Shown in pieces: positions 53,859 to 62,760 of a stretch of 64,000 nt of DNA. This DNA is from Massilia sp. Root133 (GTDB lineage: Bacteria > Pseudomonadota > Gammaproteobacteria > Burkholderiales > Burkholderiaceae_D). A program made the position numbers and the translations under genes. The stretch is taken from NCBI RefSeq assembly GCF_001426525.1, contig NZ_LMEW01000032.1, positions 187,370 to 251,369 on the forward strand, given 5' to 3'. Each line of letters opens with the position of its first letter. Position 1 is the stretch's first letter. The notes under the pieces were generated by a model that searched no databases, had not been told where the DNA came from, and saw nothing but the letters and a program-made list of their open reading frames with translations.

Positions 53859-54968
53859 ATGGAGCAGGTCGCCATGCGCATCCGAATCTGCCTCGTCGTT
53901 CCGTGCTTCGCCGCGCTGACGGCAGGCGCCGAACCGCTGTACACGCTGACCATCCTGCCCGAGTGGCTGCAGGCCAGCGCCATCAACAATGCCGGACAGA
54001 TGACCGGCGTGATGCCGGTTCCCGGCGGCTCTCACGCGTTTTTCTTCACGAACGGCGACGTGCGCGACCTTGGCGCGCTGGGCGGCGCGCGCAGTTTTGG
54101 CTACGGCCTCAGCGACAACGGCATGGTCACAGGCGACGTCGCGCCGGCCAACCGTCCCGGTCACGCCTTCCTCTACGCCGGCGGTACGATGAGCGACTTG
54201 GGCACGCTGCCCGGCGGAAGCTCCAGCATCGGCCTCGGCGTGAACGACACCGGGCAGATCACCGGCTCGGCGACCACCGCCGCGGACCGGACGCATGCCA
54301 TGCTCGCCGGCTATGGCGGCATGCGGGATCTCGGCACCCTCGGCGGCGATTTTTCATACGGTATCGGCATCAACGACGCCGGCCACGTGGTCGGCGCCTC
54401 GACCTTCGGTGGCGATGCATCGCGGTACCATGCGTTTTTCTATCGCGATGGGGTGATGACGGACCTCGGCGATTTCGGCGGCGTCGGCAGCTTTGCGCAA
54501 GGCATCAATGACCGCGACCAGGTCATCGGCGCCGTCGTGGACACCGCCCAGGTCGCCCGCTCCTTTCTCTACACGGACGGCACGGTGACGATGCTCGGCG
54601 ACTTCGGCGGCCGCTACACGGGCACGTGGGACATCAACAACCTCGGGCAGGTGGTCGGCTACTCGACGTTCAATGATGACATCAATTCCCGGCACGGCTT
54701 TTTGTACACGGATGGCAAGCTGCTGGACCTCAATGGGTTGATCGATCCGGCACTCGGCTGGACTGTGGCGACGGCCCTCGGCATCAACGATGCCCAGCAA
54801 ATTCTCGGTTACGCCTGTCGTACGAGCGACGTATGTCGGCCGGTGCGGCTGGATCCGATCACGCCGCCCGCCGTCCCGGAGCCAGGCGCACTGGCGATGT
54901 TGCTGGCAGGGGTGATCATATGCGTTGGCGCGAACACAGCCAAAAAAAAACAGGACCGGAAGCGCTAA
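53859..54968 (+). CDS. HAF-repeat PEP-CTERM extracellular protein
   Basis: Secreted protein of about 369 aa (an inner ATG at 53874 with GGAG ahead may be the real start). After a signal peptide come six to seven repeats of about 45 residues with the pattern HAFxYxxGxMxDLGxLGG...GINDxGxVVG, the HAF repeats that build a propeller-like fold. The C-terminus is a PEP-CTERM tail: VPEPGAL, a hydrophobic helix, then KKKQDRKR. It should be exported and anchored or released through exosortase. Ligand unknown. It lies between the GH94 operon and the convergent LacI gene. Confidence 0.9.
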   Translation: MEQVAMRIRICLVVPCFAALTAGAEPLYTLTILPEWLQASAINNAGQMTGVMPVPGGSHAFFFTNGDVRDLGALGGARSFGYGLSDNGMVTGDVAPANRPGHAFLYAGGTMSDLGTLPGGSSSIGLGVNDTGQITGSATTAADRTHAMLAGYGGMRDLGTLGGDFSYGIGINDAGHVVGASTFGGDASRYHAFFYRDGVMTDLGDFGGVGSFAQGINDRDQVIGAVVDTAQVARSFLYTDGTVTMLGDFGGRYTGTWDINNLGQVVGYSTFNDDINSRHGFLYTDGKLLDLNGLIDPALGWTVATALGINDAQQILGYACRTSDVCRPVRLDPITPPAVPEPGALAMLLAGVIICVGANTAKKKQDRKR

Positions 54969-55046
54969 GCGACCAGTCCCTAAGAGGAGATATTTGAAGA
55001 GTGCGCAGCCCCCCGCGCACCCGCACCGCCTGCCGGCGCCACCGGC

Positions 55047-55100
55047 TGGTAGCGCTAACAAGCAATGCTGACAGTGTAACGTTTCCACGGAAAATGTAAA
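55047..55100 (-). promoter_or_regulatory. Promoter with operators in a convergent intergenic region
   Basis: Minus strand: TTTACA (55100-55095), 16-base spacer, TACACT (55078-55073), then TGTTAGCGCTACCA (55060-55047), which matches the operator at 49911. A half site TGGAAACGTT of the other LacI type (55087-55078) overlaps the spacer. Both flanking genes end here, so the promoter points into the antisense strand of the HAF-repeat gene. Confidence 0.55.
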
Positions 55101-55140
55101 GCTCAACCGGGTGATTTTTTTTTCGTGGCCGTTGGCCGGA

Positions 55141-56175
55141 TCAGGTGCTTTCCCGCTCGCGCAACGTGAAGCCGAGGTCGATCCGACGCTCGCGCGGCTC
55201 CTTCCCGCCGATCACGTCGAGCAGCAACGACGCCGCCTCGTACCCGATGCGGTAACGCGGCGTGTCGATGGTCGTCAAGGACGGCACCATCCATGCGGAC
55301 GCCGGCAGGTCGTTGAAACCGGCGATGGCGACGTCCTGCGGCACGCGGATGTCGTGGCGCTGGCAATAATAGATGGCGCCGTGCGCAAGGTCGTCGTTGC
55401 AGAAGAACACGGCATCGCAATCCGGGAGCGTGTCCAGTGCGTGGCGCATCAGCTCGGCGCCGAGCGCGATGGTGGACGGGTCCGGCACCATGATCTCCAG
55501 CTTCGGATCGGCCAGGCCGGCCGCCTGCATCGCCTGCCGGTAACCGTCCGCGCGGCGCAGCGTGCGCTCGTCGAGCTGCGCGCCGACGAACGCGATGCGC
55601 TTGTAGCCGCGCTCGATCAGGTGGCGCGTGATGGCGTTGCCGGCGTCGTGCTGCGAAAAGCCCACCGACAGGTCGCCCGGTTCGTCGGCCAGGTCCATCA
55701 TCGACACGACCGGCATGCGCGACGCGGCCAGCATGCGCTCGACCTGCGGGCTGTGCGTGAGGCCGGAGAGCAGGATGCCGTCCGGATTCGACTGCAGATA
55801 CGTGAGCAGCAGCTTTTCTTCCTCGGCATCCGAATAGCGCGTATTGCCGATCAGGAGCTGGTACTGCCCGTGTTCGATGGCGTCATGGATACCGTCGAGC
55901 ACGGCCGTGAACACGACGTTCGACAGCGACGGCACGAGCGCCACGATCACGCGCGACTGCGCCGACGCGAGGGCCCGCGCGGCGCGGTTGGGCACGTAGC
56001 CCAGTTCCACCACCGCCTGCTCGACCTTGGTTCGAGTCGCCTCGGACACCAGTTGCGGCTGGCTGAGCGCGCGCGACGCCGTCATCGTCGATACGCCCGC
56101 GTGCGCCGCCACCTCTTCCAGTGTAGTCCGCCCCGTTCCCCTTACCTTACCTGTACTGCTTCTGCTCATTGTCAT
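55141..56175 (-). CDS. LacI-family transcriptional regulator (second)
   Basis: Repressor of 344 aa. After a Ser/Arg/Lys-rich leader of about 18 residues comes the helix-turn-helix 'TTLEEVAAHAGVSTMTASRA', the hinge helix 'PNRAARALASAQSRV' and a sugar-binding-like effector domain with 'VFFCNDDLAHGAI'. The style matches gluconate/GntR-like members of the family. The start is one of two ATGs (56175 or 56169); no clear ribosome binding site is visible. Operators of the AGCGCT type stand ahead of the GPH/GH94 operon and 81 bases behind this gene, so it probably controls that operon. Confidence 0.88.
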   Translation of the reverse strand: MTMSRSSTGKVRGTGRTTLEEVAAHAGVSTMTASRALSQPQLVSEATRTKVEQAVVELGYVPNRAARALASAQSRVIVALVPSLSNVVFTAVLDGIHDAIEHGQYQLLIGNTRYSDAEEEKLLLTYLQSNPDGILLSGLTHSPQVERMLAASRMPVVSMMDLADEPGDLSVGFSQHDAGNAITRHLIERGYKRIAFVGAQLDERTLRRADGYRQAMQAAGLADPKLEIMVPDPSTIALGAELMRHALDTLPDCDAVFFCNDDLAHGAIYYCQRHDIRVPQDVAIAGFNDLPASAWMVPSLTTIDTPRYRIGYEAASLLLDVIGGKEPRERRIDLGFTLREREST

Positions 56176-56238
56176 TTTTTTCGTAAATGCTGACCACACT
56201 GCGGGCCGACCATGGATTGCGCCACGGATTGAATATTT

Positions 56239-56253
56239 TGTCAATGTTTGACA
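56239..56253. other. Dyad TGTCAA-TGT-TTGACA upstream of the second LacI gene
   Basis: Perfect six-base arms around a three-base centre. Each arm read outward is a consensus -35 box, so this may be two back-to-back -35 elements or an operator; no good -10 element was seen at 16-18 bases on either side. Confidence 0.35.
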
Positions 56254-56396
56254 TGCAATCGTTCCCAATCCGCGCCGCGTCGAATCACTGTCGAGTCCTG
56301 TCCGACTGCTCCTACAATCGCCTGACGCCTGCGCCGATTGTCGGCCCCGGCAGACGGCCTACCATGGCATGTCACGTACCGTTCAAGGAGACGATT

Positions 56397-56714
56397 ATGC
56401 CGAGCAAACAGGACCACAAAGGCAAGGGCAAGCAAGGCCGGAACTATGATGAGCTGAACAGTGCCGGCACCCAGCAGAACTCCGACCTGGCCAGCGGCCC
56501 GGGCGACAACGCGCAGCGCGGCGACCAGGGCAACCTCCAGAGCGGCAACCTCGACCAGGGCAACCAGTCGCAGTCCGACCTCGGCAGCGGGCCCGGCGAC
56601 AATTCGCAACGGGGCAGCCGTGGCGGCGGCAACATGCAGAGCGGCGGCCAGGGGAGCCGGTCGGGCCGGAACCGGTTGACGCCGGACGATCTCGATACGG
56701 ACGAGTCCCTGTAA
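56397..56714 (+). CDS. Small hydrophilic disordered repeat protein
   Basis: Unrecognised protein of 105 aa behind a strong site (AAGGAG, six bases before the ATG). It is made almost only of Gly, Ser, Gln, Asn, Asp, Lys and Arg, with no hydrophobic core, Cys or Trp, and starts with 'MPSKQDHKGKGKQGR'. Two copies of SDLxSGPGDNxQRG (about residues 33-45 and 62-74) are separated by 'NLQSGNLDQGNQ'. Such composition means intrinsic disorder. Similar small, abundant, hydrophilic proteins are often stress or desiccation related, but I know no family for this one. Confidence 0.7.
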   Translation: MPSKQDHKGKGKQGRNYDELNSAGTQQNSDLASGPGDNAQRGDQGNLQSGNLDQGNQSQSDLGSGPGDNSQRGSRGGGNMQSGGQGSRSGRNRLTPDDLDTDESL

Positions 56715-56876
56715 CACCACCACGGGCCCGTCCACTGGGCGGGCCTGTCCCGTTGCATGATGTTGTGTTTACGCGTCACTCGGGGAAAGAGTTGCCGCGC
56801 GGAATGATACAATCTTCCGTCCGTGCGCCCGCGCCGACTCCTTCCGCATCATCCTCGGTCTGACTGGAAACACATC

Positions 56877-59633
56877 ATGAACGCGCCGGCCCTGCCCGCC
56901 TCCGCCGCCGACTACATCGCGCATATCGATCTTGCCTTCGAACTGATGGTCGTGCTGGACGCGTCCGGCCGCATCGTGCGCGCCAACGCGGCGGCCGGGG
57001 ACATCCTCGGCTACAGCCCGGTCGAGCTGGCGGGACGTCCCGTGCGCGAGCTGCTGCATCCGGACGAGCGGGCGGCCCTGGACACGCTCACGGCCGACCT
57101 GCTGGCCGGCCGGCCGTGCCACGAGCGCGAACTGCGCTGGCGTCGCAAGGACGGCGCGACGATCTATCTGTCGCTGTCCGCGCGCTGGTCCGCGCGCGCC
57201 AGGCTCGTGTACGCGAGCGCGCGCGACGTCACCGCGCACCGCGCGGCGCGCGACGAACTGAGACGCTCGCGCGAGCGCATGAACGACATGCTGGAGAGTA
57301 TCGGCGACGCGTTCTTCGCCATCGACCGCGACTGGCGCATCACGTACGCCAACCGCAAGGCCGGCGCCTTCATCGGCGTGGACGTGGCGCCGAATGTCGG
57401 GCGCCACCTGCTCGAGGTCGCGCCCGCGCTCGAGGGGACGGCCATCGTCGAGCACTACCGCCGCGCGCTCGCCAGCGGCGAATCCGGCTTCTTCGAAGCG
57501 TACTGGCAGCCGTCGGCGACGTGGGTCGAGGTACGCTGCTACCCGACGCCCGACGGGCTCTCCGTCTACTTCCATGACGTCACCGCCAAGCGCGTCGCGC
57601 TGGACGCCGTCCGCAAGAGCGAGCAGCGCTTCCGCAACCTGTTCCAGGAAGCCGGCGACAGCATCGTGATCGCCGACGCCGACCTGCGCATCATCGCCGC
57701 CAACGGCCGCGCGTGCGCCCGCTTCGGCTACACGGAAGACGAATTCATCGGCCTGTCCGTGAGCGACATCGACGGCCACCACGCCTACACGTCCGGCATG
57801 CTCGACAGCCTGCGCGCCGGCCAGACGCACCTGCTGCGCATGGCCAAGCGGAGAAAGGACGGCACCAGCTTCCCGGCCGAGGTGCACATCTCGCGCTTCG
57901 AGGACGGCGGCCAGGAATACTTCCAGGCCATCATCCGCGACCTGACGGAGCGCGAGGAAGCGGAGCGCCAGCTGCGCGCCAGCGAACGGCGCTTCCGCGA
58001 AGTCATCGAGATGACGCCGGCCGGCTATGTGCTGGCCAGCGCGGACGGCCGCGTCCTCGACGTCAACCCGGCGCTGTGCGCACTCTCGGGCCACACGCGC
58101 ACCGCGCTGCTCGGGCGCACGCTCGACGAGCTGTTCGTCGCCTTCCCCTGGCACGGCCTCGCGGCGCACGACGCCGACGCCCCCGTGCAGGGCGTGGAGG
58201 CGGTGCTGCGCCACGCCCAAGGCGGCGCCGTGCACGTGCTGTTCAACGGGAGCGTGCGGCGCGACCCGTGCGGCAACGTGGAATCCGTGACCGGCCTGAT
58301 GAGCGACATCACGGACCGCAAGCAGGCCGAACGCCGCCTGCAGCAACTGGCCACGCACGACACGTTGACGGGCCTGCCCAACCGCGCGCTGCTGCAGGAA
58401 CGCGTCCAGCGCATGCTCGACGAGTGCCCGCACGGCCGCGCCGTCGCCGTCATGTTCCTCGATCTCGACCGCTTCAAGGAAGTCAACGATTCGTTCGGCC
58501 ACGAGCTGGGCGACGCGCTGCTGTGCGAAGTCGCGGCGCGGCTGCGCAAGGTGATGCGGCCGGGCGACGTGATCGCCCGCCTCGGCGGCGACGAATTCGT
58601 CGTGGCGGCCGAGTGCGCGGGCGCGCAGGATGCCGAAGTGATCGCGGCCAAGCTGCTCGACGCGCTGGCGCTGCCGGTGCTCGTGGGCGGCCAGGAAGTG
58701 ACGGCCGGCGGGTCGATCGGCATCAGCATGTTCCCGCACGACGCCGGCACCCGCGAGCTGCTGTTCCAGACGGCCGACACGGCGATGTACGGCGCCAAGC
58801 GGGCGGGCCGCAACCGCTACCGCTTCTTCGAGCCGGCGATGACGCTCGCGGCCCAGGCGCGCATGGCGCTCGAGATGGCGCTGCGGCCCGCCCTCGCACG
58901 CGCCGAGTTCGAGCTGCACTACCAGCCGCGCATCGACCTGCGCACGATGAACGTCGTCGGCATCGAGGCGCTGATCCGCTGGAACAGCGCGGACCTGGGA
59001 CGCGTCTCGCCGGGCGAATTCATCGCCATCGCCGAGGAGACGGGCCTGATCCTGCCGATCGGCCGCTGGGTGCTGAACGAGGCGTGCCGCCAGACGCGCG
59101 GCCTGATCGACCGCCACGGTCGCACCATCCGCGTGTCCGTGAACGTGTCCGCGCGCCAGCTCGCGCAGCCGGGGTTCGTCGACGAAGTCCGCGCCGCGCT
59201 GGCGGACACCGGCCTCCCCGCCGACTGCCTCGAAGTGGAACTGACGGAAAGCGCCCTGATCGAAGACATCCCCCGCACGGCCGCCATGCTCGACGAGCTG
59301 CGCGCGCTGGGCGTCAAGCTGGCCGTCGACGACTTCGGCACCGGCTATTCCGGCCTTGCGTACCTGCGCCGCTTCCACATCGACGTGCTCAAGCTGGACC
59401 GCTCGTTCGTGCTGCAGGCCGACGGCCGCATCAGCGCCTTCGACTTCATCAAGGCGTTCGTCGACATGGCCCATGCGCTGAAACTGTCCGTCGTGGCGGA
59501 AGGCGTGGAAACGGCCGAGGTGCTGGACTTCCTGCGCGCGGCCGATTGCGACGAGGTGCAGGGTTACCTGATGGCCCGGCCGATGCCGCTGGAGGCGCTC
59601 GAGGCCTGGCTGGTCGCGGCGACCGAGGGCTAG
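56877..59633 (+). CDS. Multi-PAS GGDEF-EAL protein (c-di-GMP cyclase/phosphodiesterase)
   Basis: Cytoplasmic signalling protein of 918 aa with four PAS domains in a row (about 15-120, 130-235, 245-360 and 370-480), then GGDEF (about 490-650) and EAL (about 660-910). The cyclase motif is intact in 'RLGGDEFVVA', with 'DLDRFKEVNDSFGHELGD' upstream; the EAL side has 'GIEALIRW', 'NVSARQLAQPG', 'ELTESALIE' and 'DDFGTGYSG'. Both activities are therefore possible. The ATG at 56877 is the likely start; a GTG 18 codons upstream is in frame. It overlaps the convergent lipid-kinase gene by four bases. Confidence 0.93.
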   Translation: MNAPALPASAADYIAHIDLAFELMVVLDASGRIVRANAAAGDILGYSPVELAGRPVRELLHPDERAALDTLTADLLAGRPCHERELRWRRKDGATIYLSLSARWSARARLVYASARDVTAHRAARDELRRSRERMNDMLESIGDAFFAIDRDWRITYANRKAGAFIGVDVAPNVGRHLLEVAPALEGTAIVEHYRRALASGESGFFEAYWQPSATWVEVRCYPTPDGLSVYFHDVTAKRVALDAVRKSEQRFRNLFQEAGDSIVIADADLRIIAANGRACARFGYTEDEFIGLSVSDIDGHHAYTSGMLDSLRAGQTHLLRMAKRRKDGTSFPAEVHISRFEDGGQEYFQAIIRDLTEREEAERQLRASERRFREVIEMTPAGYVLASADGRVLDVNPALCALSGHTRTALLGRTLDELFVAFPWHGLAAHDADAPVQGVEAVLRHAQGGAVHVLFNGSVRRDPCGNVESVTGLMSDITDRKQAERRLQQLATHDTLTGLPNRALLQERVQRMLDECPHGRAVAVMFLDLDRFKEVNDSFGHELGDALLCEVAARLRKVMRPGDVIARLGGDEFVVAAECAGAQDAEVIAAKLLDALALPVLVGGQEVTAGGSIGISMFPHDAGTRELLFQTADTAMYGAKRAGRNRYRFFEPAMTLAAQARMALEMALRPALARAEFELHYQPRIDLRTMNVVGIEALIRWNSADLGRVSPGEFIAIAEETGLILPIGRWVLNEACRQTRGLIDRHGRTIRVSVNVSARQLAQPGFVDEVRAALADTGLPADCLEVELTESALIEDIPRTAAMLDELRALGVKLAVDDFGTGYSGLAYLRRFHIDVLKLDRSFVLQADGRISAFDFIKAFVDMAHALKLSVVAEGVETAEVLDFLRAADCDEVQGYLMARPMPLEALEAWLVAATEG

Positions 59634-60628
59634 CGCGCGGCGACGGCGGCGCCTGCCGCCGTCTCCTCCTCCGCCTCTTCGGGCGGCACGAGCAGCAGGA
59701 GCCGCCCCTCCAGCGCTTCGAAGCGCAGGGGCAACCGCATCCGGCACACTTCCCCATCCGTCGCCGTCTTGAGCTTGCGCCGCGCCGACAGCAGCGGCGC
59801 GCGCACCGTCATGCTCCGGAACGCGAACGCCTGGACATCCTCCGCCTCGCCCAGCCGCCCGAGCGCCCCGCGCACGAGCAAACCCAGCATCCGCAAGCGC
59901 CCGACAGGCCGCGGCGCGATCGCCACCAGCCGTCCTTCCTCCAGCGCATGGTCGAGCGCGTGCATGCCCACCTGTTCCATCTGCAGGCGGTTGTTGCCGA
60001 CGAAGACCGTGGGCGTGCGCAGGCGGCGCGTCTGGCCGTCCAGTTCGAGGGTGATGCGCAGGCTGCGGTAGCCCCGCAGCGCCGTCTTGATGGCCGACAG
60101 CAGGGCGACGACGCGCGAACGGCCGTACTGGCGCTTGTCGTGCTCGCGCTCTTCCAGCAGGTGCGGATACATGCCGACGCTCGCGTTCACGAGGAAGATG
60201 CGCTCGTTGAGCAGGCCGATCTGCACGGGCCGCACGCGTGCTTGCAGCAGCGCGCGCACGGCCTCGGCCAGGTCTTCCGGGATGCCATGCGTGCGGCCGA
60301 AATAATTGAAGGTTCCCTGCGGCAGCACGCCGAACACGCAGCCGTGCGCGACGGCCGCATGCGCGACCGTGTTGAGCGTGCCGTCGCCGCCCGCCGCGAC
60401 GAGGATGGCGCCGTCGCGCGCCGCCCGCCCGGCCATGACGCGCGCGGCGTCCTCCAGCTTCGCCGCGTCGTGCACGACCTCGAGTTCGCACGACCGTCCC
60501 GCCGCACCCAGCACGTCGCGGATCGTCGTGCAACGCAGGTCGGTCTCGGTCCGGCCGGAGCCGGCATTCAGGACAACGTAGAACGGCGCATCGGGGCGCA
60601 CAGGTTCGGGACGTGATGCGGCGAGCAT
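59630..60628 (-). CDS. Diacylglycerol kinase family protein (YegS/LCB5 type)
   Basis: Soluble lipid kinase-like protein of 332 aa. The nucleotide loop 'VLNAGSGRTETD' near residue 19, 'VAAGGDGTLNTVAHA' with the signature GGDGT around residue 75, and 'LPQGTFNYFGRTHGIP' (usual form GTxNxFA) are all present. Substrate could be diacylglycerol, a sphingoid base or another lipid. The ATG at 60628 was chosen because the family domain begins right after it; the open frame runs 43 codons further without a start signal. It ends with an acidic-Ala-rich tail. Confidence 0.88.
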   Translation of the reverse strand: MLAASRPEPVRPDAPFYVVLNAGSGRTETDLRCTTIRDVLGAAGRSCELEVVHDAAKLEDAARVMAGRAARDGAILVAAGGDGTLNTVAHAAVAHGCVFGVLPQGTFNYFGRTHGIPEDLAEAVRALLQARVRPVQIGLLNERIFLVNASVGMYPHLLEEREHDKRQYGRSRVVALLSAIKTALRGYRSLRITLELDGQTRRLRTPTVFVGNNRLQMEQVGMHALDHALEEGRLVAIAPRPVGRLRMLGLLVRGALGRLGEAEDVQAFAFRSMTVRAPLLSARRKLKTATDGEVCRMRLPLRFEALEGRLLLLVPPEEAEEETAAGAAVAAR

Positions 60629-60903
60629 CGCCGTCGATCTCCATGGTCGGTGGTTGAACGGGCAAGCGCAGGATAGCAGCATTCGCGCGACCGGCTCGCC
60701 CGGCTGAACGTGGCGAACGAAATGTAACTTCAGCCCCCATTCACCAGGATGGTGCATTCCCCGTCGCCCGTGCCAATGTCAACAATTTCGCTACGCGCAG
60801 CGCTGCCCGCGAAGCGATATACTCGCAAGCACAATCATAATTTCATCCTATCGAATCGCGCCGCCCAGCCAACGCGGCGCGCTTCCTGCACCACACGCAC
60901 AGC

Positions 60904-61512
60904 ATGAGAATCAGCAAAGAGAAGGCCGCAGACAACCGGGCCGCATTGATCCGCGCGGCGAGCAAACTGTTCCGCGAACGCGGCATCGACGGCGTCGGGG
61001 TCGCCGAGATCAGCAAGGAGGCGGGTCTCACCCACGGGGCGCTGTATGCCCATTTCCGGTCGAAGGACGAGCTGGCGCTGGAAGCCCTGTCGTATGGCCT
61101 CGATCAGGCCAATTCGCGCATGTATTCGGGCACGGTGGACGGCATGCCCGACCTCGCGCGTTTCCTCGACCGCTACCTGTCGCTGGAGTCGCGCGACGAC
61201 TTCGGCAACCGCTGCGCGATGGCGGCGTCGGCCAGCGAGATCGGGCGCCAGGACAACGCGCTCAGCGCCCGCTTCGCCGAGGGCTATATGGTGATGGTGC
61301 GCGCGTTCGAGCGCCAGATCGCGCAGAACGAACCGGGCAGCGACGCCCTCGCCCGCGCGATGGTCGTCGTGTCCACGATGATCGGCAGTCTCGCGGTGGC
61401 GCGCGGCGCCGCCAAGGGCAACCCGGCCGTGTCCGAGCAGGTGCTGCAGGCCACCCGCCGGCTGGTGGACGAGTTGATGCGCGCACCCGCGCGGACTAGC
61501 GTTACTTCGTGA
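60904..61512 (+). CDS. TetR-family transcriptional regulator
   Basis: Regulator of 202 aa. N-terminal three-helix DNA-binding domain: 'NRAALIRAASKLFRERGIDG' and 'VAEISKEAGLTHGALYAHF', followed by the ligand-binding helical domain, where 'GNRCAMAASASEIGRQD' is close to the AcrR/NemR-like branch that senses reactive electrophiles; the single Cys here might be the sensor. The 3' end overlaps the convergent binding-protein gene by 11 bases. No obvious target gene lies next to it, as the upstream neighbour (lipid kinase) is divergent at 275 bases. Confidence 0.9.
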   Translation: MRISKEKAADNRAALIRAASKLFRERGIDGVGVAEISKEAGLTHGALYAHFRSKDELALEALSYGLDQANSRMYSGTVDGMPDLARFLDRYLSLESRDDFGNRCAMAASASEIGRQDNALSARFAEGYMVMVRAFERQIAQNEPGSDALARAMVVVSTMIGSLAVARGAAKGNPAVSEQVLQATRRLVDELMRAPARTSVTS

Positions 61513-62629
61513 CGCCGATCGGGGTGCGGTGGCCGCCCTTGAACGTGTACAGGGTCAGCACGCCGTCGCGGATGTCGCCGTGGGCGTCGAACGCGATGGT
61601 GCCGGTAACGCCCGGATAGCGGACCTTCGCCAGCTCCGGCAGGTATCTCGCCGGCGCACTCGATCCCGCCTTGTCCATCGCCGCTGCGATCGCCAGCACG
61701 GCGTCGTACGAATACGGCGCGATGATCTGCACGTCGATGCCGAAGCGCTTTTTATAGTCGGCGCGGAACTTGTCCATGCCGGCCTTGCCCTTCTCTTCCA
61801 CGCCGCCCGCTTCCGCGCACACGACCTGGCCATCCGTCATCGTATTGCCCGACAATGGCTGCATGGCGTCCGAGCAGATGCCGTCGCCGCCCATCATCTT
61901 CGCGTTGATGCCCAGCTGTTTCATCTGGCGCAGCATCGGGCCCGCCACGGCGTTCATGCCGCCGAAGAACACGAGGTCCGGGTTGCCGGCGCGGATACGC
62001 GTCAGGATGGCGGCGAAGTCCGTCGCCTTGTCGTTCGTGAATTCACGCGCGACCGGCTTCACGCCCTGCTGGCGCAGGCTGTTCGTGAATTCCGTGACGA
62101 GGCCCTGGCCGTAGGCGGTACGGTCGTCGATGACGGCGATGCGCTTCGCGCCCATCGTCGTGACGGCGTAGCGGCCCAGCGCGCGGCCCAGCTGGATGTC
62201 GTTCGCGACGACACGGAACGCCGTGTTGTAGCCCAGCTGCGTGTACTTCGGATTCGTGGCCGACGGCGAGATCTGCGGGATGCCCGCGTCGTTGTAGATC
62301 TTCGCGGCCGGGATCGTCGTGCCGGACGTCTCGTGGCCGATCACGGCGTTCACTTTCGCATCCGCCAGCTTCTGTGCCGCGGTGGTCGCCGCCTTCGGGT
62401 CGCCCGCATCGTCCTCCGGCACGAGCACCCATTTCACCTTCTTGCCGCCGATCGTGGCGCCGCGCGCGTTCAGCGCGTCGATCGCCATGCGCACGCCGTT
62501 TTCGCTGTCCTTGCCGAAATGGGCCACCGGTCCCGTCATCGACGCCACATGGCCGATCTTCACGGTCTCCTGGGCCGTGGCGACACCCGCCGCGGACAGT
62601 GCCAACACCAACAACGCTTGCTTCTTCAT
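61502..62629 (-). CDS. Branched-chain amino-acid ABC transporter binding protein (LivJ/LivK type)
   Basis: Periplasmic binding protein of 375 aa with signal peptide at residues 1-19 (cut at ATA). 'VKIGHVASMTGPVAHFGKDS' opens the mature protein, and 'INAKMMGGDGICSD' and 'IIAPYSYDAVLAI' are standard for leucine/isoleucine/valine binding proteins. GAGGATGG precedes the ATG. No permease or ATPase genes are next to it, so it serves a transporter encoded elsewhere. Confidence 0.92.
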   Translation of the reverse strand: MKKQALLVLALSAAGVATAQETVKIGHVASMTGPVAHFGKDSENGVRMAIDALNARGATIGGKKVKWVLVPEDDAGDPKAATTAAQKLADAKVNAVIGHETSGTTIPAAKIYNDAGIPQISPSATNPKYTQLGYNTAFRVVANDIQLGRALGRYAVTTMGAKRIAVIDDRTAYGQGLVTEFTNSLRQQGVKPVAREFTNDKATDFAAILTRIRAGNPDLVFFGGMNAVAGPMLRQMKQLGINAKMMGGDGICSDAMQPLSGNTMTDGQVVCAEAGGVEEKGKAGMDKFRADYKKRFGIDVQIIAPYSYDAVLAIAAAMDKAGSSAPARYLPELAKVRYPGVTGTIAFDAHGDIRDGVLTLYTFKGGHRTPIGVTK

Positions 62630-62760
62630 TCCATCCTCATCTAAAACTGCGATTCTTTATACCAATACGCTAGGGTAGCGCGGATGAGCCGATTTCACAA
62701 GTCTTGCAAAGGAACCCAGAATTTCAGGCACAATGGGATTTTGGTTTTCCGAAGTCCACG

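Noticed and set aside
55104-55139. Terminator for the convergent genes (T-run next to GGCC-AAC-GGCC)
   Set aside because: On the plus strand the T-run comes before the hairpin, and on the minus strand the hairpin is followed by A residues, so neither orientation fits; the stem is also only four base pairs.
56769-60740. A 1323-codon minus-strand frame opposite the PAS-GGDEF-EAL gene
   Set aside because: Only the antisense shadow of a well-supported gene; composition is unlike a protein, and it runs through part of the lipid kinase gene in another frame.
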